Shown: positions 27,320 to 36,505 of the stretch, one piece after another | How the letters are laid out: every line of letters begins with the position of its first letter | Position numbering within the stretch: the stretch's first letter is position 1 | Source: Halolamina salifodinae | GTDB lineage: Archaea; Halobacteriota; Halobacteria; Halobacteriales; Haloferacaceae | Assembly: GCF_017874235.1 (NCBI RefSeq) | Contig: NZ_JAGGLC010000003.1 | Coordinates: 310,001-374,000, forward strand | Direction of reading: 5' to 3' | Length of the DNA stretch: 64,000 bases | The notes under the pieces: generated by a model | What the model saw: only the letters and a program-made list of their open reading frames with translations | The model's database searches: none | What the model was told of the DNA's origin: nothing | Position numbers and translations under genes: made by a program

Positions 27320-29005
27320 ATGTTCGACGAGGCGGACCTCGCGGCGATCCGCGAGGGGAAAGAGCGCTGGGAGGAGGAGACCTACGGCCCGACCGTCGAC
27401 CGCTTCGGGGAGCGCGAGGAACAGTTCACCACCGACACCGGGGGTCAGGAGGTCGACCCGCTCTACACCCCGGCGGACGTCGAGGATCTCGACTACGACG
27501 AGGATCTGGGGTTCCCGGGCGAGGAGCCCTACACCCGCGGCGTCTACTCGACGATGCACCGCGGTCGGCTCTGGACGATGCGCCAGTACGCCGGAATGGG
27601 GACGGCCAGCGAGACCAACGAGCGCTTCCACTATCTGCTCGATCAGGGCCAGACGGGCCTCTCGATGGCGTTCGACCTGCCGACACAGATGGGCCACGAC
27701 TCCGACGCCGCGATGGCCCGCGGCGAGGTGGGTCGCTCGGGCGTCGCCATCGACTCCATCGAGGACATGCGGACCGTCTTCGAGGAGATCCCGCTGGACG
27801 AAGTCTCCACGTCGATGACGATCAACGCGCCCGCGAGCGTGCTGCTGGCGCTGTATATCGCCGTCGGCGACGAGCAGGGCGTCGACCGCGAGGAACTCCG
27901 CGGGACCATCCAGAACGACGTGCTCAAAGAGTACGCCGCGCGCAACACCTACATCTACCCGCCGGAGGCATCGATGCGGCTGATCACGGACATCTTCGAG
28001 TTCTGTGCCGACGAGGTGCCGAACTTCAACACCATCTCCATCTCGGGCTACCACATCCGCGAAGCCGGGTCGACCGCGGCCCAGGAGGTCGCGTTCACCC
28101 TCGGCAACGGCATCGAGTACGTCGAAGCCGCCATCAACGCCGGCCTCGACGTCGACGAGTTCGCCCCCCAACTCAGCTTCTTCTTCAACGCCCACAACAA
28201 CGTGTTCGAGGAGGCCGCGAAGTTCCGGGCCGCCCGGCGGATGTGGGCCACGATCATGGAGGAGCGCTTCGACGCCGAGAACCCCAAATCCAAACAGCTG
28301 AAGTTCCACACCCAGACCGGCGGTTCCACCCTGACAGCCCAGCAGATCGACAACAACGTCGTCCGAGTGGCGTATCAGGCGATGGCCGCCGTCCTCGGCG
28401 GCACCCAGAGCCTCCACACCAACGGGAAGGACGAAGCGCTCGCGCTGCCGACTGAGAAATCCGTCCGGACGGCGCTGCGAACCCAGCAGATCCTCGCCCA
28501 CGAGTCCGGCGCCGCCGACACCATCGACCCCCTGGCGGGGAGCTACTACGTCGAGAACCTCACCGACGGGATCGAGGAAGACGCCTTCGACATCCTCGAC
28601 GACGTGGACGAGCGCGGCGGCATGCGCGGCGCCATCGAGGACCAGTGGGTCCAACGCCAGATCCAGGAGGTCGCCTTCCAGCGACAGGAGGAGATCGAGG
28701 AGGGCGAGCGCATCATCGTCGGCGTCAACGAGTTCGAGGTCGAGGATTCGGAGCCGGAGATGGATCTCGAGTCCATCGACGAGGAGGACGAGCAGCGACA
28801 GATCGACCAGCTCGAGGAGCTACGCGAGAAGCGCGACGACGAGGCCGTCGAGGCGGCGCTCGAGGCTCTCGCCGATGCCGCCGATGGCGAGGAGAACGTG
28901 ATGCCGTACATCGTCGACGCCGTGAAGGCGAAGGCGACGGTCGGCGAGGTCTGTAACGTCTTTCGCGACGCGTTCGGCGAGTACCAACAGGGCGTATCTG
29001 TATAG
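27320..29005 (+). CDS. Methylmalonyl-CoA mutase large (catalytic) subunit
   Basis: Catalytic domain of B12-dependent methylmalonyl-CoA mutase, interconverting methylmalonyl-CoA and succinyl-CoA in propionate metabolism. 561 residues, covering only the substrate-binding TIM barrel ([77 protein letters not shown]). The cobalamin-binding domain is a separate subunit not seen in the window. An acidic insertion occurs near residues 475-510. TATA-like GTTTAAG lies ~28 nt upstream of ATG 27320. Confidence 0.95.
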   Translation: MFDEADLAAIREGKERWEEETYGPTVDRFGEREEQFTTDTGGQEVDPLYTPADVEDLDYDEDLGFPGEEPYTRGVYSTMHRGRLWTMRQYAGMGTASETNERFHYLLDQGQTGLSMAFDLPTQMGHDSDAAMARGEVGRSGVAIDSIEDMRTVFEEIPLDEVSTSMTINAPASVLLALYIAVGDEQGVDREELRGTIQNDVLKEYAARNTYIYPPEASMRLITDIFEFCADEVPNFNTISISGYHIREAGSTAAQEVAFTLGNGIEYVEAAINAGLDVDEFAPQLSFFFNAHNNVFEEAAKFRAARRMWATIMEERFDAENPKSKQLKFHTQTGGSTLTAQQIDNNVVRVAYQAMAAVLGGTQSLHTNGKDEALALPTEKSVRTALRTQQILAHESGAADTIDPLAGSYYVENLTDGIEEDAFDILDDVDERGGMRGAIEDQWVQRQIQEVAFQRQEEIEEGERIIVGVNEFEVEDSEPEMDLESIDEEDEQRQIDQLEELREKRDDEAVEAALEALADAADGEENVMPYIVDAVKAKATVGEVCNVFRDAFGEYQQGVSV

Positions 29006-29134
29006 AGCCACTGGGGAACAAATTCGAGCTTACTGTCCAATGTGACAAAACGCGTTAGAGTGCGCTAGCATTTAATTACTATTATTAATTATATATTTCT
29101 AAATCAAATTATTTATGAATGTAGATATGCATCC

Positions 29135-29635
29135 TTGTTTGTAGTCAAAAGCAATAGTCCGAAATCAAGAAGAGAGATTCTAAAAACAGCCGGTATCGCA
29201 GTTGCATCTTCAACTGCGTTCTCATCTGTGTCTTCCGCAACGAGCGGCTCGAAATATACAGGAGTCGCGTATGACCTGAATACTCATGAAATTGTGGGAG
29301 AGGCGTCAGGACAACTCAATGGGATTCATGGCGAATTGACGGGGAATCTTAGAGTTAATGGGATGAAAAAGAATATGAATAAGGTAAATAATAGAAAATC
29401 GGTTGTGAAGAACGGAATGAAACAATCGAAGCATATTGATTCCGGAAATCAAAGTGATGGCAAGGATCCTGCAAAAATGGGGAACCTATCGACGATGACC
29501 ACAGTCGGGGATGGAGGAATTGGAGGTTATCTGCAAAAGGACGGAAATAAGACTGGATTCTCACTTACACCAAAGAGGATAGACACAAACTGGGAACAAT
29601 TTTTGGCTATGTCCCGGATTGGAGGTGAGAAATAA
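29135..29635 (+). CDS. Tat-exported protein of unknown function (islet gene 1)
   Basis: About 166 residues. The N-terminus has a twin-arginine signal (SRREILKTAGIAVASSTAFS) followed by a small-residue cleavage region, so the mature protein is extracellular or wall-facing. The mature part opens SKYTGVAYDLNTHEIVGEAS and later has a Lys/Asn-rich stretch, unusually basic for a haloarchaeon. No known domain recognised. No ATG is available in frame; the only common start is TTG 29135, so the N-terminus is uncertain. The TATA-like TTAATTATATATTTC is ~40 nt upstream. The stop overlaps the next start (TAATG). Confidence 0.65.
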   Translation: MFVVKSNSPKSRREILKTAGIAVASSTAFSSVSSATSGSKYTGVAYDLNTHEIVGEASGQLNGIHGELTGNLRVNGMKKNMNKVNNRKSVVKNGMKQSKHIDSGNQSDGKDPAKMGNLSTMTTVGDGGIGGYLQKDGNKTGFSLTPKRIDTNWEQFLAMSRIGGEK

Positions 29636-30327
29636 TGGGCTACGAAGTAATGACTTACTTCCAAGACTATGGTTCACCGCCGTCAGACAGTAACACGTCT
29701 GATTGGGAATTCGTCGGATTTCTATCCGGGAATGAAGATAGTTCAGGAAGTAGGCCTGGAGAACTAGAAACTCAGACCTCAAATCGATATATCCTACAAG
29801 GATTCTTTGAAAATCCACCAACAGTAACTGATGATTCGGTCGGGTGCCCGACGTACAACGGAGGGAATGTGTTTATTGAAGGGACCGAGTCAAACTTTAG
29901 TCTCGAATATCCGAATAAGCCTGATACACAGAATTCTCTCAAAAGCACCGCTCACACACCTCAGACAAACTACGATCCAAGCAGTATCCAGTATACTGTC
30001 TCTGCTGGCGTTAGTAGTGGCCCTATCTCTGCGGAGGCTTCAAAGGCGTATTACGAGGGACCGATACTGAATAATACTCCATATCAGAATGCAAATTGGA
30101 CGCTTGACTATGGTACTGGGACACAGGATCTTCCCACCTCCCAAGATGACGGAGTTGGTGTAATGTTTGACTTTGCAGCACAAAGTACAGAAGACTTTGT
30201 TAACGTTAAATTTAACCAGGGGTACCTGTTCCAAACGCAATATCAATGCCAGACTGTGCCTACAGTCTTGTATAGTGGTACCGGAACGGTTGACCTATAT
30301 GACGACATCTCAATAGTCTCTCCGTAA
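29635..30327 (+). CDS. Unknown protein, islet gene 2
   Basis: 230 residues, Ser/Thr/Asn/Tyr-rich, with no signal peptide or membrane helix and no recognisable domain. The end alternates polar and hydrophobic residues as in a beta-sandwich (FVNVKFNQGYLF, VLYSGTGTVDLYDD). Two cysteines (VGCPTYN, QCQTVP) could form a disulfide if exported. A strong Shine-Dalgarno GGAGGTGA precedes the ATG, which overlaps the gene-1 stop by one base, so the two are translationally coupled. It may act as an exported partner of gene 1, for example carried by it through the Tat pathway; this is inference. Confidence 0.65.
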   Translation: MGYEVMTYFQDYGSPPSDSNTSDWEFVGFLSGNEDSSGSRPGELETQTSNRYILQGFFENPPTVTDDSVGCPTYNGGNVFIEGTESNFSLEYPNKPDTQNSLKSTAHTPQTNYDPSSIQYTVSAGVSSGPISAEASKAYYEGPILNNTPYQNANWTLDYGTGTQDLPTSQDDGVGVMFDFAAQSTEDFVNVKFNQGYLFQTQYQCQTVPTVLYSGTGTVDLYDDISIVSP

Positions 30328-30331
30328 AATA

Positions 30332-30742
30332 ATGAATAGGAGAACATTCTCGAAACTCGCGGTCGTCGGGAGTCTGGGCTGTTCGGGTTGTCTATCGATT
30401 GAACAGCCCGCTAATGCCGATATTCAATGGGCAAACGGGACCGATAAAGAGCTCCGCGTTCGACTTGTCCTCCGTACGGACGGACCGCTTCCAAACCAGC
30501 AGGATACGGTCCTTAACGAAACGATCGAACTTGACCCGACAGGAGCGACTCGCCGGGTGCAAGAGGACGTTGTGCCGACGCAAAAGTACAGCATCTCACT
30601 TCGAATCCTCTCAGGCCCCGACCCACCGTACGTCCACGACGATCAACAGTGGCTCCCGAAGGGATGTAAGGAACAGACGCTGATAATCGAGATCGATACA
30701 CCTTCAGAAGTGAAGTTCCTTCAATCAAGGTGTGGGAAGTAG
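30332..30742 (+). CDS. Tat lipoprotein of unknown function, islet gene 3
   Basis: 136 residues. MNRRTFSKLAVVGSLGCSGC is a twin-arginine signal leading to a lipobox Cys, so the protein should be lipid-anchored on the outer face of the membrane. The mature domain is ~110 residues, beta-rich (ELRVRLVLRTDGPLP, TIELDPTGATRRVQEDV, KYSISLRIL) like other small haloarchaeal lipoproteins. It starts 4 nt after the stop of gene 2, completing a three-gene operon. Its codon use is intermediate between the islet and the chromosome. Confidence 0.75.
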   Translation: MNRRTFSKLAVVGSLGCSGCLSIEQPANADIQWANGTDKELRVRLVLRTDGPLPNQQDTVLNETIELDPTGATRRVQEDVVPTQKYSISLRILSGPDPPYVHDDQQWLPKGCKEQTLIIEIDTPSEVKFLQSRCGK

Positions 30743-30752
30743 CACGGGTCGC

Positions 30753-31094
30753 TTACGCCAGTTTCACGGCCGTCCCGTAGGCCAGCATCTCCGCACCCGT
30801 CCCCGCGATCTCGGAGGTCTCGAAGCGCACGCACACAACCGCGTCGGCGCCCAGCCCCTCTGCCTCTGTGAGCATCCGCTCTTCAGCCTCCTCCCGGGAG
30901 TCCGACAGCAGCTCCGTGTACGCCTTCATCTCGCCGCCGACGATGTTCCGGAGACTCTGCGTGAAGTCCCGGCCGACGTTCCGGGCCCGAACGGTGTTTC
31001 CCCTGACGGTTCCCAGCGTCTCGGCGATCTCTTCGCCCGCGATCGACTCGGTAGTGGAGGTCTGCACGGCCGTATCTGGGCGCGACGACGGCAT
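30753..31094 (-). CDS. YbjQ/UPF0145-family protein
   Basis: 113 residues. SIAGEEIAETLGTVRGNTVRARNVGRD, IVGGEMKAYTELLSDSREEA and GADAVVCVRFETSEI are the hallmarks of the YbjQ/UPF0145 (heavy-metal-binding-like) family, which forms pentameric beta-barrels of unknown function. The first ~15 residues before the conserved TSTTESI are variable. Convergent with the islet lipoprotein gene and divergent from the epimerase gene. Confidence 0.88.
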   Translation of the reverse strand: MPSSRPDTAVQTSTTESIAGEEIAETLGTVRGNTVRARNVGRDFTQSLRNIVGGEMKAYTELLSDSREEAEERMLTEAEGLGADAVVCVRFETSEIAGTGAEMLAYGTAVKLA

Positions 31095-31199
31095 AATCGT
31101 GTCGCCGATCGGGCCACGAGACTCGGGAGCCGGAACTGCACGCCACGAACGGCGCCGGAAACGGCTCACGTTTTTGCTCCCCCCGGTCCCACGGCCGGT

Positions 31200-31592
31200 A
31201 TGGAGTTCGACCACGCTGGCGTCGCAACCGACGACGCCGCCGAGACCGCCGCGCTGTTCGCCGACCTGCTGGACGCCGAGATCGTCCACGAGGAGACCGA
31301 CGAGGAGCGCGGGATGCGCTTCGTCTTCGTCGATCTGGGCAACGGCTACGTCGAGGTGATCGAGCCCCTCGACGACGGGGGCACCATCGCCGACTACGTC
31401 GACAGCGAGGGTGGAGGGCTGCATCACGTCGCCTTCGCCACCGACGACGCCGCGGCGGCGCTTTCCCGCGCCCGGGATCTCGGGGTCGAGACCATCGACG
31501 ACGAACCACGGCCGGGCGCGTGGGGCCACGATATCGCCTTCCTCCACCCCCGGGACACCGCAGGAGTCCTCGTCGAGTTCGTGGAACACTGA
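31200..31592 (+). CDS. mce: Methylmalonyl-CoA epimerase (VOC superfamily)
   Basis: 130 residues with the two beta-alpha-beta-beta-beta repeats of a VOC protein. Metal ligands are His-5 (MEFDHAGVATDD), Glu in YVEVIEPL, His in GGLHHVAFATDD and Glu in GVLVEFVEH. This is the methylmalonyl-CoA epimerase pattern. It would supply the (R)-epimer to the mutase encoded 2 kb upstream, which supports the assignment. Other small VOC enzymes are less likely. Confidence 0.85.
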   Translation: MEFDHAGVATDDAAETAALFADLLDAEIVHEETDEERGMRFVFVDLGNGYVEVIEPLDDGGTIADYVDSEGGGLHHVAFATDDAAAALSRARDLGVETIDDEPRPGAWGHDIAFLHPRDTAGVLVEFVEH

Positions 31593-31670
31593 CGGCTATA
31601 TAGCGTCTGTATTCCTCAGTAGTGTATATATCCATGCGATTATCGGGTGATTTATACACGACCGTTCGTC

Positions 31671-33860
31671 ATGACAGACCGCATGCGACGACGGTCCTTC
31701 CTCCGGACGGCGGCGGCCGGTGTACTGCTCGGTAGTGTCGGCGTCAGCGCAGGCGGGACGGCGCTGGCGGCGACCGACGAGATCGATCCGCTCATGTTCG
31801 ACTCGACGGCGAGCCTACTGAACGCCAACGGCGAACCGTTGACCGACGACTCGCTGGTGGCGGTCTGGGCGGGTACGGCGGCGACAAGTACGGACGCGGA
31901 CGGCAAGGGCGATTCGGTCGACTACCCCGCCGACACGGACATCCCGTTGGTCGCGAGCGAGGGTGGCGTCGTCGGCTTCGGCGCCCCTGTCGCCCAGGAC
32001 GACACCAACTTCGGCTACGGCAACGAGGAGTTCGTGCTGAACGTCCTCGACGCCGAAGTCGGCGGCGGAACGGTCGCGTTCGACGAGGGGCACGGGCAGT
32101 ACTACGGGACGTGGGAGCACGACCAGTTTATCGAATACGCCGAAGAGAACGGCTACAGTGTCGAGGCGAGGACCGATATCGCGGCGACGCTGGGTGACGC
32201 CGACGCCGTGATCATCACCACCCCCTCGGACGCGTTCTCGCAGGAGGAACTCGACGCGCTTTCGACGTTCGTCGACGACGGCGGCAGCGTCCTGCTGTTC
32301 CACCAGTCCGACTTCCGCAACTTCGACGAGACGGCCAATCTCGACGCCATCGCGGCAGCCCTCGACGTCGGCTTCCGGTTCAACGACGATCAGGTCCTCG
32401 ACGAGGAATCCAACGATGGCATCGGCTTCGTCCCGGTCACCGACCGCTTCAACGACGACGAGTTCGACTACTTCAGCGAGCGCCCGGGTCTCGGCCCGCC
32501 CGAACTGGAGAAGGGCCAGCGCTACGAGGTGGACGTGATTTCGGTCACCGACGGCGACACCATCGACGTGCGCTTCCCCAACGACTACGAGGACACCGTC
32601 CGGGTGCTCGGCCTCGACACCCCCGAAACCGGGGACACTGAAGAGCGAACCGAGGAGTGGGAAGGGCTGAGCGACGAGGCGTATCTCAAAGCGGAGGGCG
32701 ACGACGCCACTGCGTTCGCAGAGGAGAAACTGGCCGGCGAGACGGTCTCGATCCGGTTCGACGACGAGGAGCCACTGCGCGGGGACTTCGGCCGCCTGCT
32801 GGCGTACGTCGACTACGACGCCGACGGAACCGAGGGGTACAACATGCCCTACAACCGGCTGGCAGTCCGCGAAGGCTACGCTCGCGTCTACGACTCCGGG
32901 TTCGGCCAGCACGATAGCTTCCTGCAAGAGGAGTTCGCGGCCCGCGAGGACGGCGCCGGCGTCTGGGCCGAGAGCGCGCCGAACGAGTCGTCGACGATCC
33001 GGAACGGCGCAGTCGAAGAACTCTACGCGCCCTACGCCGCCAGCGTGCGGACCACCGACGGCCGCATCGACCGGAAGCGCGTTCCCGTCTCGGCAGCCAA
33101 GACAGCGTACCAGCAGGACGCCGCGGTCGAGTACGACGCTGCCGCGCCGCTCGTGGGTATCGATCAGCACGCCCGCGTCGCGCTGAGCGGTACGTCGTTC
33201 ATCGACGAGTCGTTCGAGCAGGGAGAGGGGTTCCCGGAGAGCGTCTCGGGGTACGGCAACTACTCCTTCCTCACCAGCCTGCTCGACCGTCTCTCTGAGC
33301 GCGAGGGCGAGGTGCTCATCGACGGCGGCCACGGCCAGTTCGGCACCGAACGCTCGGTCGGCGCGGAGGACGCGGCCTACTACATGCGCTATCTCGAGGG
33401 CGTCGACCTCGGCTTCGAGCAGGTGAACGACCTCACTGGCGACCTGCTGGAGCGCGGCCGCGCGCTCCTCATCTCGGCGCCCGCAGAGCCACTCAGCGAC
33501 GCCGAACTCGACTCGCTCCGCTCGTTCGTCGCCGACGGCGGCGGCGTGGTGCTGCTGGGCGGCGACGTGCCGACCGCCCACCGCGAGAACCTCAACGCCG
33601 TCGCCGAGGCGCTGACGACCGACCTCCGCCTGAACAGCGGACGCGTGCTCGACGAGGAAGCGAACCTCGACGGCCGCGCCAGCCTCCCGACGACCGGGAA
33701 CCTCGACGAGTGGTTCCGCCTGTTCGGTGGCTACGACGCCGACACGAACTACAAAGGTGCCCGCGGCGGCCCCGGCAGTCCGGGCGCGAACGGGAAGGGC
33801 CACGGCAAAGGCAACGGAAAGGGCCACAGCAAGGGGAAGGGCAAGGGCCACGGTGACTGA
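31671..33860 (+). CDS. Tat-exported SNase-like nuclease flanked by duplicated ThuA/DUF4350-like domains
   Basis: About 729 residues. The Tat signal is MRRRSFLRTAAAGVLLGSVG. Domain 1 (~100-260) has FDEGHGQYYG and FVDDGGSVLLFHQSDF. A thermonuclease (SNase) domain at ~285-440 starts VDVISVTDGDTIDVRF, then VRVLGLDTPETGD, LRGDFGRLLAYV and EGYARVYD. A second copy of domain 1 at ~560-700 has IDGGHGQFG and FVADGGGVVLLGGD. Both flanking copies keep the RVLDEE/QVLDEE segment. The C-terminus is a Gly/Lys/His tail, strongly basic and perhaps nucleic-acid-binding. ATG 31671 or 31683 are both possible; TATA-like TTTATA at 31650 favours 31683. Confidence 0.8.
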   Translation: MTDRMRRRSFLRTAAAGVLLGSVGVSAGGTALAATDEIDPLMFDSTASLLNANGEPLTDDSLVAVWAGTAATSTDADGKGDSVDYPADTDIPLVASEGGVVGFGAPVAQDDTNFGYGNEEFVLNVLDAEVGGGTVAFDEGHGQYYGTWEHDQFIEYAEENGYSVEARTDIAATLGDADAVIITTPSDAFSQEELDALSTFVDDGGSVLLFHQSDFRNFDETANLDAIAAALDVGFRFNDDQVLDEESNDGIGFVPVTDRFNDDEFDYFSERPGLGPPELEKGQRYEVDVISVTDGDTIDVRFPNDYEDTVRVLGLDTPETGDTEERTEEWEGLSDEAYLKAEGDDATAFAEEKLAGETVSIRFDDEEPLRGDFGRLLAYVDYDADGTEGYNMPYNRLAVREGYARVYDSGFGQHDSFLQEEFAAREDGAGVWAESAPNESSTIRNGAVEELYAPYAASVRTTDGRIDRKRVPVSAAKTAYQQDAAVEYDAAAPLVGIDQHARVALSGTSFIDESFEQGEGFPESVSGYGNYSFLTSLLDRLSEREGEVLIDGGHGQFGTERSVGAEDAAYYMRYLEGVDLGFEQVNDLTGDLLERGRALLISAPAEPLSDAELDSLRSFVADGGGVVLLGGDVPTAHRENLNAVAEALTTDLRLNSGRVLDEEANLDGRASLPTTGNLDEWFRLFGGYDADTNYKGARGGPGSPGANGKGHGKGNGKGHSKGKGKGHGD

Positions 33861-33881
33861 GCCCCCGAACGGGCTTTTTTT
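33861..33881 (+). terminator. Hairpin plus T7 terminator after the nuclease gene
   Basis: GCCC-CCGAAC-GGGC followed by TTTTTTT immediately after the TGA stop, the form of a classical intrinsic terminator. Confidence 0.6.
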
Positions 33882-33943
33882 GCTGACGCTCGCGTGTGTC
33901 GCTGAAGCGAACGGTTAAGCCGGCCGGTTCATAACTCCGGCCC

Positions 33944-34546
33944 ATGCTGCGGGAACTCTTCACTATCGCGCTCGTCGGCACGGTCCTTGTCGCCGGCGGT
34001 GCCGGCGGGTGGCTGGTGGCCGGGGGTCCCCTCCAGGGTACCGCGTCGGCGCCGGTGACCGTCGACGCGGGGACGGCAGCCGAGCACGGCTTCGAGGAGC
34101 CGACGGCCGAACAGATCGCGTTCGACGAGCGCGTCGCTGTTCAGGGCGTCGAGAAACGCATCGACGTCGCCGCGTACGTGATGACGGCGACGAACCCCGA
34201 CGCGGGCGCGGCGGTGACCACCATCAGCCTCCCCGGCTGGACCGTCGGGGGTGTCTCACTGAACCCGCTTACCTACGTGCCGCTGAAGCAGGCGGTGACC
34301 CACATTCTGCCGAACCTCCCGATGGAGACCCCCGAGGTGCGCTACGAGGACGAGAGCACCGTCGCGTTCGCCGGCGAGAACGTGACCGCCGGCGAGTACG
34401 CTGTCGAGGGCGAAGGGCCTCGGCTGGTCGTCGCGAGGCGGACGATGGGCGGCGACACGGTGTTCGGCGTCGGTCTCTACGACCCGTCGGCCCCCGAGAG
34501 CCGCGACGCCGTCGACGCGTTGTTCGCCGATCTGTCCCATGGCTGA
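33944..34546 (+). CDS. Haloarchaeal DUF6517-like membrane-anchored protein
   Basis: 200 residues. An N-terminal hydrophobic helix (LFTIALVGTVLVAGGAGGWLVAG) anchors the protein. The exported part (residues ~35-200) contains VEKRIDVAAYVMTATN, TISLPGWTVGGVSLNPLTYV and TVFGVGLYDP, which I associate from memory with a haloarchaeal family labelled DUF6517. No Cys lipobox. TATA-like GGTTAAG lies ~28 nt before ATG 33944. Function unknown. Confidence 0.65.
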   Translation: MLRELFTIALVGTVLVAGGAGGWLVAGGPLQGTASAPVTVDAGTAAEHGFEEPTAEQIAFDERVAVQGVEKRIDVAAYVMTATNPDAGAAVTTISLPGWTVGGVSLNPLTYVPLKQAVTHILPNLPMETPEVRYEDESTVAFAGENVTAGEYAVEGEGPRLVVARRTMGGDTVFGVGLYDPSAPESRDAVDALFADLSHG

Positions 34547-34594
34547 TCGCCGTCGGTGCGAAGAGGCAAGTACCAGCAGCCACCTTCGGTGACC

Positions 34595-36436
34595 ATGCAC
34601 GACTGGCTGGCCCACCGGGCACGGACGACGCCCGACCGGGAGGCCCTCGTCAACGCGAGTTCGGGCAACGCGTGGACGTACGCGACGCTCGACGAGACCG
34701 TCGAGGAGATGGCCGGACGGCTCGCCGCGCTGGGCGTCGACGAGGGGGACCACCTCGGGGCCGCGCTGGAGACCGGCGTCGAGGAGGTCTGTCTGATTCA
34801 CGCCGCGATGCGGCTGGGTGCCGTCTTGGTGCCGCTGCCGCCGGAGTTCACCCCGCCCGAGTTGGCCGAGCGCTTCGACCGCGCGGACGTCGACGCCGTC
34901 CTCTGTGACGAGACCACCGAGTCGCAGGTGCGGGGCGCTGCCGAGCGCGTCGACCCCTGGCTCGACGTGTTCACCATCGACGACGCCGAATGGAGCGAGG
35001 CGACGCCGTTGGCGACCGCCGACCCCGCGCCGGTCGACCCAACGGACTGGGAGCGCTCGGACACGCAACTGCTGCTGTTTACCTCCGGAACCACCGGGAC
35101 GCCGAAGGCCGTCCGGCTGACGATGGGGAACCTGCTTTCGAGCGCCGTCGCCAGCGCGTTCCGGCTCGGCATCGACCCGACGGACCGCTGGCTCGTCCCG
35201 CTCTCCTTGCACCACATGGGCGGTATCGCGCCCATCCTCCGCTCGACGCTGTACGGCACGACCGTCATCGTGCGCGAGAGCTTCGACCCCGGCGGCACCG
35301 TCGACGACATCCGTGAGCACGAGGCCACTTGCATCTCGCTGGTGCCGACGATGCTGCGCCGGATGCTCTCGGCCCGGGGCACCCTGCCCGGCAGCCTGCG
35401 GTTCGCGCTCGTCGGCGGCGCCCCCTGCCCGGCGGAACTGATCGAGCGCTGCCGGGACTACTCGGTGCCGATCTGTCCGACCTACGGGATGACCGAAACG
35501 GCCTCGCAAGTCGCCACGGCCCGGCACACGAAGGCGTACGACCACCCGGAATCGGTCGGTCGGCCGCTGCTCCGGACGACCGTCACGGTGGTCGACTCCA
35601 CTGGAGCCCCTGTCGAACCGGGCGAGAAGGGGGAACTGGTGGTCAGCGGTCACACCGTCACCCCGGGCTACTACGACGATCCGGCGGCGACGGGTGAGGC
35701 GATGGGCCCCTACGGCTTCCACACCGGCGACGTAGGGCGGTTCGACGAGGACGGGCGGCTCTACGTACTGAACCGCCTCGACGACCGGATCCTCTCGGGC
35801 GGCGAGAACGTCGACCCCGGCGAGGTGGTCGACGCGCTCCGCCAGTACCCGACTGTCGAGGACGCTGCCGTCGTCGGCCTCGACGACGAGGAGTGGGGCG
35901 AGCGCGTGGCCGCGCTGGTGGTCCCGGCCGCGGGAACAGACGAGGACGAGACGACCGAAATCAGCGTTGGCGACCTCGAACCGTTCCTCCGGGACCGGCT
36001 GGCGGGGTTCAAACTCCCGCGAACGGTCGGCGTCACCGACGAACTCCCGCGGACCGTCTCGGGCACCGTCGAGCGTGAGGCGGTCCGGGAACGGCTGACT
36101 GAGTGCGAAACCCGGTCGATTGGCCGGGACCAGCCGAACGCCCGCGCGGTCGCCGACGAGGAGAGCGTCCGGGCTATCGCACGCGACGAGGAGGAGCCGT
36201 CCGACTCGGTCGGCGGACTCTCCGAGGCTGAGGAGGACACGGACGAGGAAGACCGCCGCGGCGCCGCAGCGCTCTCGAGCGAGGATGTGAGTCGGGCGCT
36301 GTCGGACTCCGAGAGCGACCGACTCACGGGAATCGGCGGGGAGGGAAACGACGCAGACGAGGGCGCCGACGAATGGCTGCCCGGCGAGTCCATCGACGGC
36401 AGCGATGACGGAAGCGACGACGAGGACGAGGAGTAG
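34595..36436 (+). CDS. menE: O-succinylbenzoate-CoA ligase-like (MenE), acidic C-terminal extension
   Basis: ANL-superfamily acyl-CoA synthetase of menaquinone synthesis. LLLFTSGTTGTPKAVRLTMGN is the AMP-binding P-loop, and PTYGMTETASQVA, HTGDVGRFDEDGRLYVLNRLDDRILSGGENV and the late DELPRTVSGTVEREAV (catalytic Lys replaced here by Thr or Val) follow. The core ends near residue ~505. The last ~105 residues are an Asp/Glu-rich, low-complexity tail without a known domain. 613 residues in all versus ~450-500 for usual MenE. No other men genes are nearby, so the acid substrate is inferred. Confidence 0.8.
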   Translation: MHDWLAHRARTTPDREALVNASSGNAWTYATLDETVEEMAGRLAALGVDEGDHLGAALETGVEEVCLIHAAMRLGAVLVPLPPEFTPPELAERFDRADVDAVLCDETTESQVRGAAERVDPWLDVFTIDDAEWSEATPLATADPAPVDPTDWERSDTQLLLFTSGTTGTPKAVRLTMGNLLSSAVASAFRLGIDPTDRWLVPLSLHHMGGIAPILRSTLYGTTVIVRESFDPGGTVDDIREHEATCISLVPTMLRRMLSARGTLPGSLRFALVGGAPCPAELIERCRDYSVPICPTYGMTETASQVATARHTKAYDHPESVGRPLLRTTVTVVDSTGAPVEPGEKGELVVSGHTVTPGYYDDPAATGEAMGPYGFHTGDVGRFDEDGRLYVLNRLDDRILSGGENVDPGEVVDALRQYPTVEDAAVVGLDDEEWGERVAALVVPAAGTDEDETTEISVGDLEPFLRDRLAGFKLPRTVGVTDELPRTVSGTVEREAVRERLTECETRSIGRDQPNARAVADEESVRAIARDEEEPSDSVGGLSEAEEDTDEEDRRGAAALSSEDVSRALSDSESDRLTGIGGEGNDADEGADEWLPGESIDGSDDGSDDEDEE

Positions 36437-36505
36437 CCGACAACGGCTCACCACGGAGGGGAAGTTCTAGGGGGATTTTTGCGACCCCCGGCCGAGCCCC
36501 GGGGT

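Larger units (their letters stand above)
29010..30742 (+). other. AT-rich islet with three exported/unknown genes
   Basis: Right after the mutase stop the base composition changes sharply: 29040-29130 is almost entirely A/T, and the coding parts use A/T-ending codons (AAA, AAT, GAT, ATA) rarely used elsewhere in the window. GC recovers gradually through the third gene and is normal again from 30745. The islet separates the mutase gene from the YbjQ and epimerase genes. No tRNA, direct repeat or integrase marks its ends, so the mode of entry is not visible. Confidence 0.75.

Noticed and set aside
24738..28654. Long open frames on both strands (25604-29005 plus, 24738-25700 minus, 26747-28654 minus)
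   Set aside because: Only their parts corresponding to the mutase and the CopD-like protein have real domains; the rest is read in the wrong frame of other genes.
34256..36454. A 732-residue minus-strand open frame over menE
   Set aside because: Antisense shadow of the acyl-CoA ligase; no domain seen.
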